Below are positions 1 through 9,291 of a stretch of DNA of 35,405 nucleotides, one piece after another (within the stretch, counting starts at the first letter, position 1; the number at the start of each line of letters is the position of its first letter). Below the pieces are notes generated by a model that saw only the letters and a list, made by a program, of their open reading frames with translations, searched no databases and had not been told where the DNA came from. Where the stretch lies: the NCBI RefSeq assembly GCF_000003605.2, contig NW_003109118.1, positions 1 to 35,405 of the forward strand, read 5' to 3'. This stretch comes from Saccoglossus kowalevskii. Taxonomy: Eukaryota > Hemichordata > Enteropneusta > Harrimaniidae. The position numbers and the translations under genes were made by a program.

Positions 1-120
1 ACGTCATATAGCAGGCGAACGAAAACTGGGCAGGCGCGAGGCGCCCGCGTCACCCCGAGGCAACGACGCGAACGCACAGACGATTTGAACTGACGATTCA
101 CATCTACGTCTCCTACCGCA
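1..120. promoter_or_regulatory. GC/CpG-rich segment at the left edge
   Basis: About 120 bp rich in C, G and CpG, unlike the AT-rich DNA that follows. Contains an RFX X-box-like pair GTCACC-CCGA-GGCAAC at 49-64 (spacer one base longer than the usual 0-3). It may be the promoter or first exon of a gene outside the window. Confidence 0.25.
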
Positions 121-226
121 CAATCTACTTTTTCATTATTTTAACATTGTGAAAAGATATTAGCACTGAATGTAAAAATATTTGACATATTTATTTTAAA
201 TAACACACATTTTTTTCAACAGAAGC

Positions 227-349
227 TTAGGATATCAGAAACAAATGAATTAAAAAAAAAAACGCGGAATACCAACAATTTTGGTGTAAAATGTCGCCTG
301 TGGCAGAGTCCAGTTGCAGCTCTCTGTGGCTCCCTAGGTCAAGAAGACT
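227..349 (-). CDS. Candidate 3'-terminal coding exon, gene unknown
   Basis: The minus strand has a textbook 3' splice site ending at 350: a CTGAC branch-type motif, then a C/T-rich tract, then TTGCAG. An open frame follows directly (SLLDLGSHRELQLDSATGD...) for 40 codons to a TAA at 227-229. AATAAA lies 32 nt further at 190-195. Splice site, stop and poly(A) signal in this order suggest a terminal exon. The second half (encoded by a T11 run) is low complexity, so the frame may be wrong or the exon non-coding. Product not recognised. Confidence 0.3.
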   Translation of the reverse strand, partial: SLLDLGSHRELQLDSATGDILHQNCWYSAFFFLIHLFLIS

Positions 350-616
350 CTGCAAGGGAGAGTGGGGCAGGCAGTCAGGATCAACTAGAAATCTTAACTT
401 TAAGGAGAAGCATGCAGAGAATTGTGTATTTACACTATATGTTAGGAACCACTGTTATTGACACAATAGTGGACTTGGCACCGCCATTGACCGTGGCGAT
501 TCCTGGTCCACACAAACTGCTTTGATATATTTACACAGGAAAATTGTCCTAGTTTTTTTGTTTCCGCTACAGCCATGTAGCACATTGAGTAGGTAGCAGT
601 GAAGAGCTTGGTGAGA

Positions 617-862
617 CTACATTGGACCTATCTGTACATGCAGCACAGTTGCTAAGTAAATATAACCACTGTCAGATTTCTGAAGTTTTAAGTTGGACTG
701 CCATAGACAAGTAGCAATGACTTCCCTTGCATTGACTTTGCAACAAACTGACATGTTTTTATTCGCCGCTATGACGAAGCAGGCGTATTTCTGCACCCCA
801 GAATCATTATTTCCAGGAATATGGTCGATACGATATATAGTATATTCAATACAAATATTCAC
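617..862 (-). CDS. Candidate internal exon or small ORF, product unknown
   Basis: A minus-strand frame of about 81 codons with no ATG at its start, so it would have to be entered by splicing. It reads YRIDHIPGNNDSG and KYACFVIAANKNM with ordinary protein-like composition. It lies upstream of, and on the same strand as, the terminal-exon candidate at 227-349. Splice sites are not clear-cut (a weak AG near 866; GTACAG near 627). Chance open frame is the alternative. Confidence 0.2.
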   Translation of the reverse strand: MNICIEYTIYRIDHIPGNNDSGVQKYACFVIAANKNMSVCCKVNAREVIATCLWQSNLKLQKSDSGYIYLATVLHVQIGPM

Positions 863-869
863 GCTTGCC

Positions 870-2337
870 CAACAGTATTACCATCGTTGAACTGGCATTC
901 CATTATGAACTGTTTGCATTGATTTATAAACTTATTAATATATTTTGAACCATAAATTTATTATTCTGTCTGACTTTACGACAAAACAAAGTTTCAATTG
1001 ATGAAGTACGATGCTCTGCAATGTGCATTTCTTTTGTTTTTATGTGTCATACTAAATTTCAACTTGTATCGCACAATGTTGTGTTCGCATAGCCAGCCAT
1101 TTAATAACATGATTTCATTTCAAACCGTTTTATTAAAAATGATACCAGCATGAACAAGTCTTTTGTCAAAGGAAATAAGTTGCTCTTACGACTTCGTATG
1201 CTACTCTACGTATGTGGGATACAGCGAAACAAAAAGGTTCACATACTGGTGACCATTACTAAATGGATTAATTGGAGACAGATTTTGACCCGAAATATTG
1301 TCATTGCGCTAAAATATACGACTAAAAAGTAGAACAGTATCTTAAATTTTGCACTACTGATTATAACTAACAAATATTATCGTACTGGAGGAAACTGTTC
1401 ACAATATTATAATTCCTATCAATAGAAGTGAAGATAAAATGGAACGACACTGGCTTTCTTTTCTGTATCTTAATTATAGGTATTCATAATAATGAAAATG
1501 GCACAGTTGTACAGGTGGAATACATCTATTTACTTGTATACATATTTACTATTATTATACGTCTGTCACCGTAACGCCATAAGATACAGCGTGCCGTAAT
1601 TTTGCGGTATTTTACGGGGTATTTTCATCCTACCATATTAGGAAATGCGAATTCCAAATATGGAATGATGACGCGCGTAAGCGTCCTCTATTAATAATAA
1701 AAACAAACATGACTACCACCAGGATTTGACGGGACTTCACATAAAGAAATTCGCTGATTCTGTTATAAACTTTTTGGATTTTGGCATACCCATGATGTAT
1801 CATTTGGAGGAAAAGATGTATAATAATAATGTTATTACGAATATACCGCATCGCATCAACCTCCACTGCGCGTCGCTCGATACTCTCGCTGTACTGCCTT
1901 CGTGCATACTTTTCGGTATCCCCGTAATAACTTCACATTATTAAAGATGTACATACTTTTATGAAGTTGATCAATGTACCAGTGAGAATTTGTTGATAAC
2001 ATATAGACGCATTTTTGCATTAATTGGTTTATAACATCATTAATAATATCATAAAATCATACATAAATTGATTATGTGATAACCACCTTGTCACACGCAA
2101 CGTAATATTACCGTAATTGGTATAGTACAGGTGTGATGGTTCAAATACCAAAATGGCAACAGTAACAGAAAGACTTCCCTTGCGGCGATGATAACATACG
2201 GACACGGAGCCAACAGATGAGGTTTCAACTGGTACTGGTATAATTATACTCTGCAAACATCAAGTACAATAACGCGGTAAAACTCCACTACTCCAATAAC
2301 TAGATACTTAAACTCCAATACAATTCAACGAGATCTC
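870..2337. other. AT-rich interval without recognisable genes
   Basis: Scattered short open frames on both strands lack family features and good splice contexts. The segment 2029-2337 would be the 5' part of any minus-strand transcript started by the heat-shock-type promoter at 2338-2556. It has a 75-codon frame (2029-2256) of no recognised family. Confidence 0.4.
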
Positions 2338-2556
2338 CGATCTGAACTCAGTGCTGAACAACTCCCCCATATATACCCACACTGTCTATAAATAGACCAT
2401 TACACCAGCATACATAATGAGTCTGGAACTTACTACCAATTTCTAGAATGTTCCATTACTTCTATTGCCTCCTACAATGTTCTATTACCTATCAACCATT
2501 TTCTAAAAAAAATCGAGAATATTCCACCCAGACACAGTATGGTTCTAGAACATTCT
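2338..2556 (-). promoter_or_regulatory. Heat-shock-type promoter candidate (HSE cluster plus TATA)
   Basis: Two perfect trimeric heat-shock elements, TTCTAGAATGTTC at 2441-2453 and TTCTAGAACATTC at 2543-2555, with a third imperfect one around GAATATTC at 2517-2524. Reading on the minus strand they lie upstream of TATTTATA (2387-2394) and TATATAT (2369-2375), with Inr-like TTCAGC (2353-2358) and TTCAGATC (2338-2345) about 30 bp further. This order matches an HSF-driven core promoter. No heat-shock protein is encoded downstream; an LTR or a non-coding transcript are possible. Confidence 0.4.
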
Positions 2557-2559
2557 CAG

Positions 2560-3440
2560 TGACACGGAAGTGGTAAATAAGTCGTATGCGACACTCCTTA
2601 TGGTTCAAGATACTCATTAACATAACTTCCATAATATAGAATTTTTGTCAGGTTTCATCTTGCATTTGGGATAGTCAGGTCGTCCTTGCAAGTCGTCATA
2701 AAATATAATAAGGAATAATAAAAAAAATACAACACCGTCTCGTTCCATTTATAAACATGTGTACATTCGCATAGTCTAAGGTGTCATAAAAAATACATAA
2801 TAATCATAAACAAATACATACTAATCAATGAAAGCAGTTGCTGGATATGCATATTAAACTGAATATTTGTGCTTTATATTCATATTTTTAAGTTTTTTCC
2901 CCTTTTCACTTGCTGTTGTATGTTTTTTGCCTTATTAATGGAACATGTGAATGACACTTGTTACTATAAAAATTCCTATGCTATTCACTCGGTTTGTATT
3001 TTATAGTAAATAGATTATTTCATTTCAGGGAGAACATTGCATTGCACAGGTTCATAGGTGATTGTACCCTGAAATTGAATGAAATATCGAACAATAATAC
3101 ATTGATCTTAATGCTGGTGCATCAATACAGATAAACGATGAATTCTTCTTCTGTCTTCTGGTTAATATATATATATAATACACGAAGTGTTTATTTCTCT
3201 CATGATAATAACATTGTATTTCTTTATTTTCATTCACTGTTGGTATAGCCTAGTTAACATCCAAAATAAATACATAAAAAAAACGTACCCCATTGAGGGT
3301 TTGTGAACCTGGTCAACTTTTATTGCCAGATGAATTATTCGAAAAACACTAAATTATATACCGTATTTCTATACAATGACGACATTTCAACTTGCTGTGG
3401 GAATTATTAAAAAGAGTAGGTTAAGGAATGGAGGATGAGA
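2560..3440. other. AT-rich interval, one short inverted repeat
   Basis: No gene seen. A perfect 9-bp inverted repeat, ATTTCAGGG (3022-3030) and CCCTGAAAT (3067-3075), places a splice-acceptor-like sequence on each strand facing inward. Otherwise featureless. Confidence 0.35.
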
Positions 3441-4021
3441 CCGCGTATGAACTGCAGCAACAGATCTAGATAACTTTATTGATCGAACTGAAGAAGAGAC
3501 TTTTCGTCTCCTACTTATGTACTCAAAGTAAATATTTGTTACAATGGATATGGCCTTGTACATGACTGGTTACAATGGATATATGGCCTTGTACATGATT
3601 GGTTACAATGGATATGGCCTTGTACATGACTGGTTACAATGGATATGGCCTTGTACATGATTGGTTACAATGGATATGGCCTTGTACATGACTGGTTACA
3701 ATGGATATGGCCTTGTACATGATTGGTTACAATGGATATGGCCTTGTACATGACTGGTTACAATGAATATGTCCTTATACATGATTGGTTACACTGGATA
3801 TGGCCTTGTACATGATTGGTTACAATGGATATGGCCTTGTACATGACTGGTTACAATGAATATGGCCTTGTACGTGACTGGTTGCAATGGATATGGCATT
3901 GTACATGATTGGCAAAAAGATAAGCGAGCTGATTGGTTGAAATTAAAACAATCTTATTGGCTGGCTCAGTCTCAGTCAGAATCCTAAATTGCTATCAAGT
4001 TCAGTTAGTTTCTGACACTAG
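3398..4021 (-). mobile_element. Possible solo LTR or promoter containing the minisatellite
   Basis: On the minus strand, going down in coordinate: CCAAT boxes at 3957-3961 and 3931-3935 and repeated in the 31-bp array, TACATAAGTA (3512-3521, TATA-like), TTCAGTTCG (3484-3492, Inr-like, about 29 bp downstream), AATAAA (3475-3480). A perfect GAGAC/GTCTC hairpin at 3496-3510 sits between TATA and Inr. The order U3-like, TATA, Inr, AATAAA is that of a Gypsy-type LTR. Ends TG (near 4014-4019) and CA (near 3398) are guesses; no target-site duplication was found. Confidence 0.25.
3537..3912. repeat. 31-bp minisatellite, about 12 copies
   Basis: Head-to-tail units of 31 bp, core TGGTTACAATGGATATGGCC followed by TTGTACATGA and then C or T. 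The last base alternates C/T through most of the array, so the real period of expansion is a 62-bp dimer. The T version creates ATTGG, a CCAAT box on the minus strand. A few units carry small differences; one near 3580 has an extra AT. Confidence 0.95.
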
Positions 4022-4496
4022 CTGCATTGACAACACTAATGTAAAATGCAATATAACCGCGTTTCGCACATACTATTTAATAAAATAGGAATATATTAAC
4101 ACAATACTGGCTTTAGAGTATTGGACCTAACCTATTGAATAGATTTAAATAATAATTTATCTCTCTATCAATGAAATTACTTGTACGATCTTACAGTAAT
4201 TACCGGGGGCACTATTTAAGAAGTATGGGTCTGACATTTTTTACTTCGACTCACATACATGAGTTGCTACTCAAACTATTCAAATATTTGATTATTCTGA
4301 TTAGCGGTAGCAGTCAATAAAACCAAGTTTCCCATCAAATATAATATCGAAACATCAAACAGAAACCAGACAGAATATATAAAGAACAGCATGATAAATA
4401 CACATATCGTTGGTGGGAATTGCAAGTCATATCCCTATTCAAACTCATTGAATCTCAAATTCGTCCATGTTCTACCTTTTGTCCGTATATGTAGAT
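4022..4496. other. 3' flank of the 386-aa gene
   Basis: AT-rich DNA with no open frame of interest. On the minus strand the first poly(A)-like hexamer found is ATTAAA (plus-strand TTTAAT near 4075-4080), about 420 bp past the stop codon of the 386-aa gene; nearer variants were not evident. Confidence 0.3.
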
Positions 4497-5657
4497 TTAG
4501 TCCCAAATCTTAGTTTGAAAAGTATTCCCCTTTTTCTTTCGTCTTTCTAGTCCCAGGCCTCGTCCAAACCTGTCGGTTCCTCGGTACAGCTCCTGTTTTT
4601 CTTTAGCTTCAGTTTTCATTTTAAGTAGCACTTGCATGACTTTCATTTTGGCCATTAGTGGCTTCAGCCTCAGTCCCGCCTTTGCTGGTTGCAGTCGTTC
4701 GTTCAATGGTTTATCTTTGTCTTTGAACAACGCCGAAGTTGGCATTCTTCTATCTATTAAAGTGGAGCTTTCCGATTTGGCCGTCTCGAATAACTTCTCC
4801 GCTTGGCGTTTTCGACGCAGCTCAGGGTCTATTTCCATAGAAGCTTCATTTCTTTCCTTACTTAAATGGCGATACACCCTGCCTTCATAAATACCGTATG
4901 GCGGTAAATTTGAGAGAGTCTTTGGGGTAGATCTCAGATGATAGGTACGTTCATTTAAAGTATTTGAATTGTCTAGTCGTTTTTTCCGTTTAACACATTT
5001 AACAAATAGTCTATTGGCATTACTAACTTCTTGTATATGTTGTTCTTCATCACTCCCATATTTTGAGCTTTTTGTTTCTTCGACGCCAATGCGATTATTC
5101 AAAGGTTTTATGTCGCTACCCCCACTTTTACAGCTTTCTCCACCATCAACGTTGCCTTCATCAATAGTTTTAATCACGTTTGCATTGTAATCAACTATTA
5201 CTTGATTCTCAATCTTCTCAGGATCATTATTCTTTATCGAAGATAGACTGTCTTCATGTGGTCTTTTAATAATTGGCGCCAAACGTCTTTTATATTTATG
5301 TCCCACTCGTAGTGTCGTATTTGCAGCCACCTGATTCGGCAGTTGTGTTTTATTTGCAGCCAAGTGATTCGGTAACTGTGTCTTTGCACAGTTATACAGT
5401 GCTTTCTGGTAAACCTCATATTTCTGTGCGTCCAACTCAAGGTGGCGACGTATTCTAGAAAATCTAACTTGCTGTAGTCTCTCCTGGTATTGCATATGCT
5501 GGACAATTTTCGCACACCGTTGGTTTTCTTGTGAGTTCAAAACAAAGGCACGCCGTCTAATCTTCTCACTAGCCGGGAAAAGATCACGGAGTTTGCTTGT
5601 GGGAAGGTTACCACCTTGCCTATTCTTTGATATTATATTCAACTCGAATGTCGACAT
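4497..5657 (-). CDS. Uncharacterised intronless 386-aa basic protein
   Basis: Family not recognised. The open frame runs uninterrupted from an ATG with A at -3 (TAAACCATGT), with an in-frame TAA two codons upstream, to a TAG after TKIWD. No signal peptide or membrane segment is seen. Residues 33-90 are rich in Arg, Gln and Glu and look helical. Residues about 92-114 contain an imperfect 11-residue duplication (TQLPNHLAANK / TQLPNQVAANT). Residues 143-215 are polar and acidic, probably disordered. KRKKR (223-227) and ERRKKKG (371-377) resemble nuclear-localisation signals. Residues 285-370 are again helical and basic. It is much longer than any other uninterrupted, non-repetitive frame in the window, and GC content is higher than its flanks. 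A retrocopy or an ordinary single-coding-exon gene are both possible. Function unknown. Confidence 0.75.
   Translation of the reverse strand: MSTFELNIISKNRQGGNLPTSKLRDLFPASEKIRRRAFVLNSQENQRCAKIVQHMQYQERLQQVRFSRIRRHLELDAQKYEVYQKALYNCAKTQLPNHLAANKTQLPNQVAANTTLRVGHKYKRRLAPIIKRPHEDSLSSIKNNDPEKIENQVIVDYNANVIKTIDEGNVDGGESCKSGGSDIKPLNNRIGVEETKSSKYGSDEEQHIQEVSNANRLFVKCVKRKKRLDNSNTLNERTYHLRSTPKTLSNLPPYGIYEGRVYRHLSKERNEASMEIDPELRRKRQAEKLFETAKSESSTLIDRRMPTSALFKDKDKPLNERLQPAKAGLRLKPLMAKMKVMQVLLKMKTEAKEKQELYRGTDRFGRGLGLERRKKKGNTFQTKIWD
5274..5396 (-). repeat. Short in-frame tandem duplication inside the 386-aa CDS
   Basis: Two adjacent copies of a 33-bp unit lie at about 5320-5386 within this interval. 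They share the core GATTCGG and the flanking TTTGCAGCCA, and encode TQLPNHLAANK and TQLPNQVAANT. The unit is a multiple of three, so the frame is kept. Boundaries are approximate. Confidence 0.6.
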
Positions 5658-5731
5658 GGTTTAGAAATCGTGAATGGTAAGACTGATGTTGCACCCCAGG
5701 CCAAACCAAAACAGTACACATCCATCAACAC
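5658..5731 (-). other. Candidate 5' UTR part of the 386-aa gene's exon
   Basis: On the minus strand a run of ten T followed by AG (intron side 5732-5742) is a strong 3' splice site 74 nt upstream of the ATG. The segment between has an in-frame stop, so it would be untranslated. This suggests a non-coding first exon further right (above 5742). Not confirmed by any transcript. Confidence 0.35.
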
Positions 5732-6684
5732 CTAAAAAAAAAATAGCATTGTTCTGTTATTCAACTCAATACAGTCCATATTGTGTATTGCTAGATGTTC
5801 ATGGCGTTGGAACAGTTCATTTGCAAATGAAAGGATGGGGGCGAGGCTCGCAGTTGTTTTCAGAAAGATTCTATGTGAGGGATGGACGTACACGAACAAT
5901 TGTTGCCTTCTATCAATATACGAGAGCGTACAATTGTTCAAACTATATAACAGTAATTGAACGAGAAAATAAATGTGGTTTGTCGATAGAATTACTTCCC
6001 ACGGCGATATATACATATATTTTGTTAATAACAACGGTTTGGATTGCTGTTATTTGACAGTGATTATTTGAAAAACTGCTTTGCATTAAGAAGTGATATT
6101 TGACCTCATTGAAGAAAGTACAATTACATCTCCGGGATTTTGTTACAATTACAACATATATACGTGCAGAACGTCTGCAATAAGTTATTTAAAATATTTG
6201 CATGTTTCAATGTTTAAATAAAAAACCTATAAATATACATGAATGATATTTTGCATCATATATACGCTAATACGAGATTTGATTACATCAAGATATGATT
6301 CATGTACATATCATGTAAAATAAATGTCAACGATATAACATTATTCTACCGCCACGTGTAAGTTCTGATTGAGTAAACAGTCGTATACCCTCTCTGCTTA
6401 AAAAAAATGTTCCTATTCCACCTCGGTCTAATTCAACGCGATAATGTATTAGAACAATAGGTATCCCATATTTTCTAGCCCTCCTCGGTAAAATATATCA
6501 CTACTTATAATGCAAACCATCCCGACCTGGTATCCTTGATGCAAAACGCGTTGAGAAACAGGGCTCAAGATTAAGGCATCTCAGTTTTAGCACACATTTC
6601 TGTTGTCTGTAGGTGTCGCGTTGTCGGGCTTCTAATGTCAGAAATTGTGATTATGAATGCTTCGACAGGGTGTCCAGCTTATTC
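5732..6684. other. AT-rich interval upstream of the 386-aa gene
   Basis: No convincing gene. The only motif of note is a palindromic octamer-type sequence CATTTGCAAATG at 5818-5829, about 165 bp upstream of the start codon of the minus-strand gene, which could be a POU-factor site. Open frames here (127 codons plus strand, 100 codons minus) overlap each other and show no family features. Confidence 0.3.
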
Positions 6685-6853
6685 TTAAAGCGGGGGAGTC
6701 GTCAGTCACCTGTGCAGGCGTCCGATGGCCATAGCGTGATATTGTTTACAGACAAGCGTCTACCCACGAGCCTTTGTGTTTTTAGCGTGTGTTGTCATCG
6801 TCGCCTGGGATTCAATTCCCGCGCGTGCGCAGGTGACGACCTCTCCGCTTTAA
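6685..6853 (+). mobile_element. TTAA-flanked MITE, copy A (169 bp)
   Basis: Bounded by TTAA on both sides. Inside are terminal inverted repeats of about 30 bp: AGCGGGGGAG... at the left, ...CTCTCCGCT at the right, extending into ACCTGYGCA / GCGCAGGT. A second copy lies at 33609-33773 in the same orientation. It is too short to code for a transposase. TTAA target sites are typical of the piggyBac superfamily. It contains an NRF-1-like CGCGCGTGCGCA (6820-6831) and a B-box-like GATTCAATTCC. Confidence 0.75.
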
Positions 6854-7309
6854 TTCATACGGTAGCTGTTTCTCAAATCTTCATATAGATTGTGCGTTGC
6901 CAGTTAAGATTAAAATCCAACATGCGTTAAAATCCCGTGTAACCTAACACTCTATGCTCTCACGCGTTGTCTCATATATGTCACATTTCAAATAATGTGC
7001 CGCGATGTTTGTGGCGCGTTAAGTGTGTATAGCTATAACCATTTACATGATCCATACACAGTAGTAATATATCGTGAGTGCAACATTAGTGTTAATTACA
7101 CTAACGGTACAACGGTATGATAATCTCAGACCATTCTGTAGCATATGCACTACCACACGTACAATACATAATTTACTGTGTGGTTGTGGTAAACTGTGAC
7201 ATCAATAAAACGTAATGCTCGTAAACGTTAAATAGCATACTGTAAAGTTTAAATGTTATTGCATCTGGGTTAAACTGACAACATTATATCAATAGTGAAT
7301 TATGCAGAT
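6854..7309. other. AT-rich interval, nothing recognised
   Basis: No open frame, splice-bounded segment or repeat could be supported between the MITE and the SINE. Confidence 0.4.
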
Positions 7310-7562
7310 ACACATGGCTGACATTGCGACACGAATACTGTGATTGTTGAAGTTCTTTCGGGACCGAGACAGCACATGATACCGACAGTTTTACATCCTC
7401 TCCCACTCGATGATGTCATTCTCCTATCAATGAATGCCACGCGTCTGACAAGTAATGTTGTCTTTCGTCGGCAACTGACCACTGGAATTGAACCCGGTGT
7501 GCAGTCTCCATGGTGCGAGCTAGGTGCATATGCTAACCACTGTACATCACACAATGACGGGT
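7310..7562 (-). mobile_element. tRNA-derived SINE-like element
   Basis: On the minus strand a Pol III type-2 promoter is visible: an A-box-like TGTACAGTGGTTAGC (7532-7545) followed about 45 bp later by a perfect B box GGTTCAATTCC (7484-7494). A non-tRNA body of about 170 bp follows, ending near CGGTATCATGTGCTGTCTCG. The head does not fold as an intact tRNA (spacing too long), so it is a SINE rather than a tRNA gene. No target-site duplication identified; ends approximate. Confidence 0.5.
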
Positions 7563-7904
7563 GACCGTTGGAATTGATCTAGATCATGCGGACACACTAA
7601 TAATTTTGCCTAGCTTTACGAAACAGAAAAACAACCGCTCAGTTCGTGCTTATCTATTCTGACTTTCTTCAAGATCTTGACATATGTCTTACACGTGATG
7701 AATAACGTTATATAGAAACGTGCGGACAACTGCCGCGTTTCGGAAACCCATGGCGCCAGAAAATAACACAAGTCTTTGGCACATTGTTCACCGAGCTAAC
7801 AGCCTAGCGTTGTTTCAGCGCCTTTACAATACGCATTTCGTTGCAGTGTGTATACCAGTGTATCAATGTTGAGTAACGGAGGCGGCGGCATGACATTTTG
7901 CATG

Positions 7905-8140
7905 CGAGATCTGCTTACCAGCTTCGCGCCGAAAGAGCGACCTTACTGGGGGGGGGGGGGAGCATTCTCCCCCTTAACAATTTTGAAATCTAGACCTTCT
8001 GAAACGCTATTTCCTGCATTTCAAGTGGCAGGTCTCGCTGACACAAAGAATTTCAGCTTGATTTTGGAGGGGCGACGCCCCCGAACATTTTTTCGAGGGG
8101 GTGACTGCCCCTCTGCCCCCTTCTGTGCCGCCGCCATTAA
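7905..8140. repeat. G-rich dispersed repeat remnant
   Basis: Alternating G- and C-runs in otherwise AT-rich DNA: a 13-base G run (7948-7960), AGCATTCTCCCCC, then GGAGGGGCGACGCCCCC, GAGGGGGTGACTGCCCC and CTCTGCCCCC. The self-complementary GGGG/CCCC spacing and the TTTTGAAATCTAGACCTTC-type middle resemble short G-rich repeats common in marine invertebrate and deuterostome genomes, from memory only. No second copy is present here. G-quadruplex formation is possible on either strand. Confidence 0.4.
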
Positions 8141-8344
8141 TTAAACTGTATATACGGTTAGCTGGTCTGTATGTGCTCGGTCGGTATCATGGGCATGGAT
8201 CAGATATACCCATGAGGTTAAAGACGTCTGTTTTTTGGGAAGTTCTTGAAATACGTTTTGCGATTCACCAGCTGGGTGTGATTTCGATCGGTTGAAATAT
8301 GTATATCGTTATTATTTTAAATGATATGTACAATGGCTATCACA

Positions 8345-8565
8345 ACTATGAGATATCATGCGTTTGGGATATTGTGGATCTTTATATGCAACTTGGATAT
8401 CATGAGAATTCAATATCTTCAATATCATGAATATGAGATATTTTGAAATATCATAGATATGAGATATAATGGGTATCATGGATATATATGGGATTTCTTG
8501 GATATCATGAGCAATGTAATATCATGAATATCGGATACCAATATATTGGATATGATTGGTATAAC
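8345..8565. repeat. Degenerate GATATCATG-rich repeat
   Basis: Repeated variants of GGATATCATGAATATGAGATA over about 220 bp with irregular spacing near 18-22 bp. It looks like an old, decayed tandem array and has no coding character. Confidence 0.6.
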
Positions 8566-8786
8566 GCATCGTGACTTTATTGAATATCATCTATTTGATT
8601 ATAATGATGATTTAATAATATTGTCCATAATCTAATCATTGTATGTGTACAATGTTTGATTATAATGTTTGAAAGCGTCCTCTCAATTAGCTTAATATAT
8701 TTGTTCGCCCAATACTGTGATTTCCACGCATAACGCTACCTATAATACTAGTAGTCTATCTGTTGAGTGTTAGTGCCAGATTAATG

Positions 8787-9056
8787 ACCTCCACTTATGA
8801 TAGTTTCCTGACCACCATGAAGCAATTTCGTGACCGCACACGACAGGTCCGATAAAGAGCTACAGCTTTATGCGCAATAGGCGAGAGATTCATGTCTACT
8901 CCGTAACAGTTATGTGTCTACCTCTTGACGTTTTCGTGTATTCCATGACAGTCTCAGATTTACTACGAAACTGCTTTTTGTCTACTCCCTGACAAGTTCG
9001 TGTCTACCCTGGACTGGTTCGTGACCATCCACGGCAATTTCGTGCTGGGACTCCCT
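8787..9056. repeat. Ancient degenerate 22-bp tandem repeat
   Basis: About ten diverged units with consensus TACTCCNTGACARTTTCGTG plus TC or AC (22 bp). Clear examples are at 8899-8920, 8921-8942, 8981-9003 and 9004-9044. The array is interrupted around 8840-8898. Units differ strongly, so it would be missed by exact-repeat searches. Confidence 0.55.
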
Positions 9057-9257
9057 GAGCGATATCGTCGTGTGTGCCCATGAAAACAATTTCACGTGTT
9101 TTGAGGCATTAAAAATTGCCCAACATTTCGGGGAAAAATCTCTAGACATGGGCCAGTTTTCAAAAAAAACTAAATTAAGTAGGGTATTGACGTGTTTTTT
9201 TTTTAAAAACAAAAACTGAAAAGTGCGTACGTTGGCGTTGTCCCGGAAAAGGCGGGT

Positions 9258-9291
9258 AAACAAACAAACAAACAAACAAACAAACAAACAA
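9258..9291. repeat. (AAAC)n microsatellite
   Basis: About 8.5 perfect tetranucleotide units. Confidence 0.97.

Noticed and set aside
291-461. 56-codon plus-strand ORF starting MSPVAESSCSSLW
   Set aside because: It overlaps the stronger splice-site, stop and poly(A) pattern on the minus strand and has no other support.
5674-6057. 127-codon plus-strand frame divergent from the 386-aa gene
   Set aside because: It overlaps the probable promoter/5' UTR of the minus-strand gene, has no recognisable features and competes with a minus-strand frame of similar length.
6820-6831. MITE read as a SINE because of GATTCAATTCC
   Set aside because: The terminal inverted repeats and TTAA flanks fit a DNA element; there is no A box or A-rich tail.
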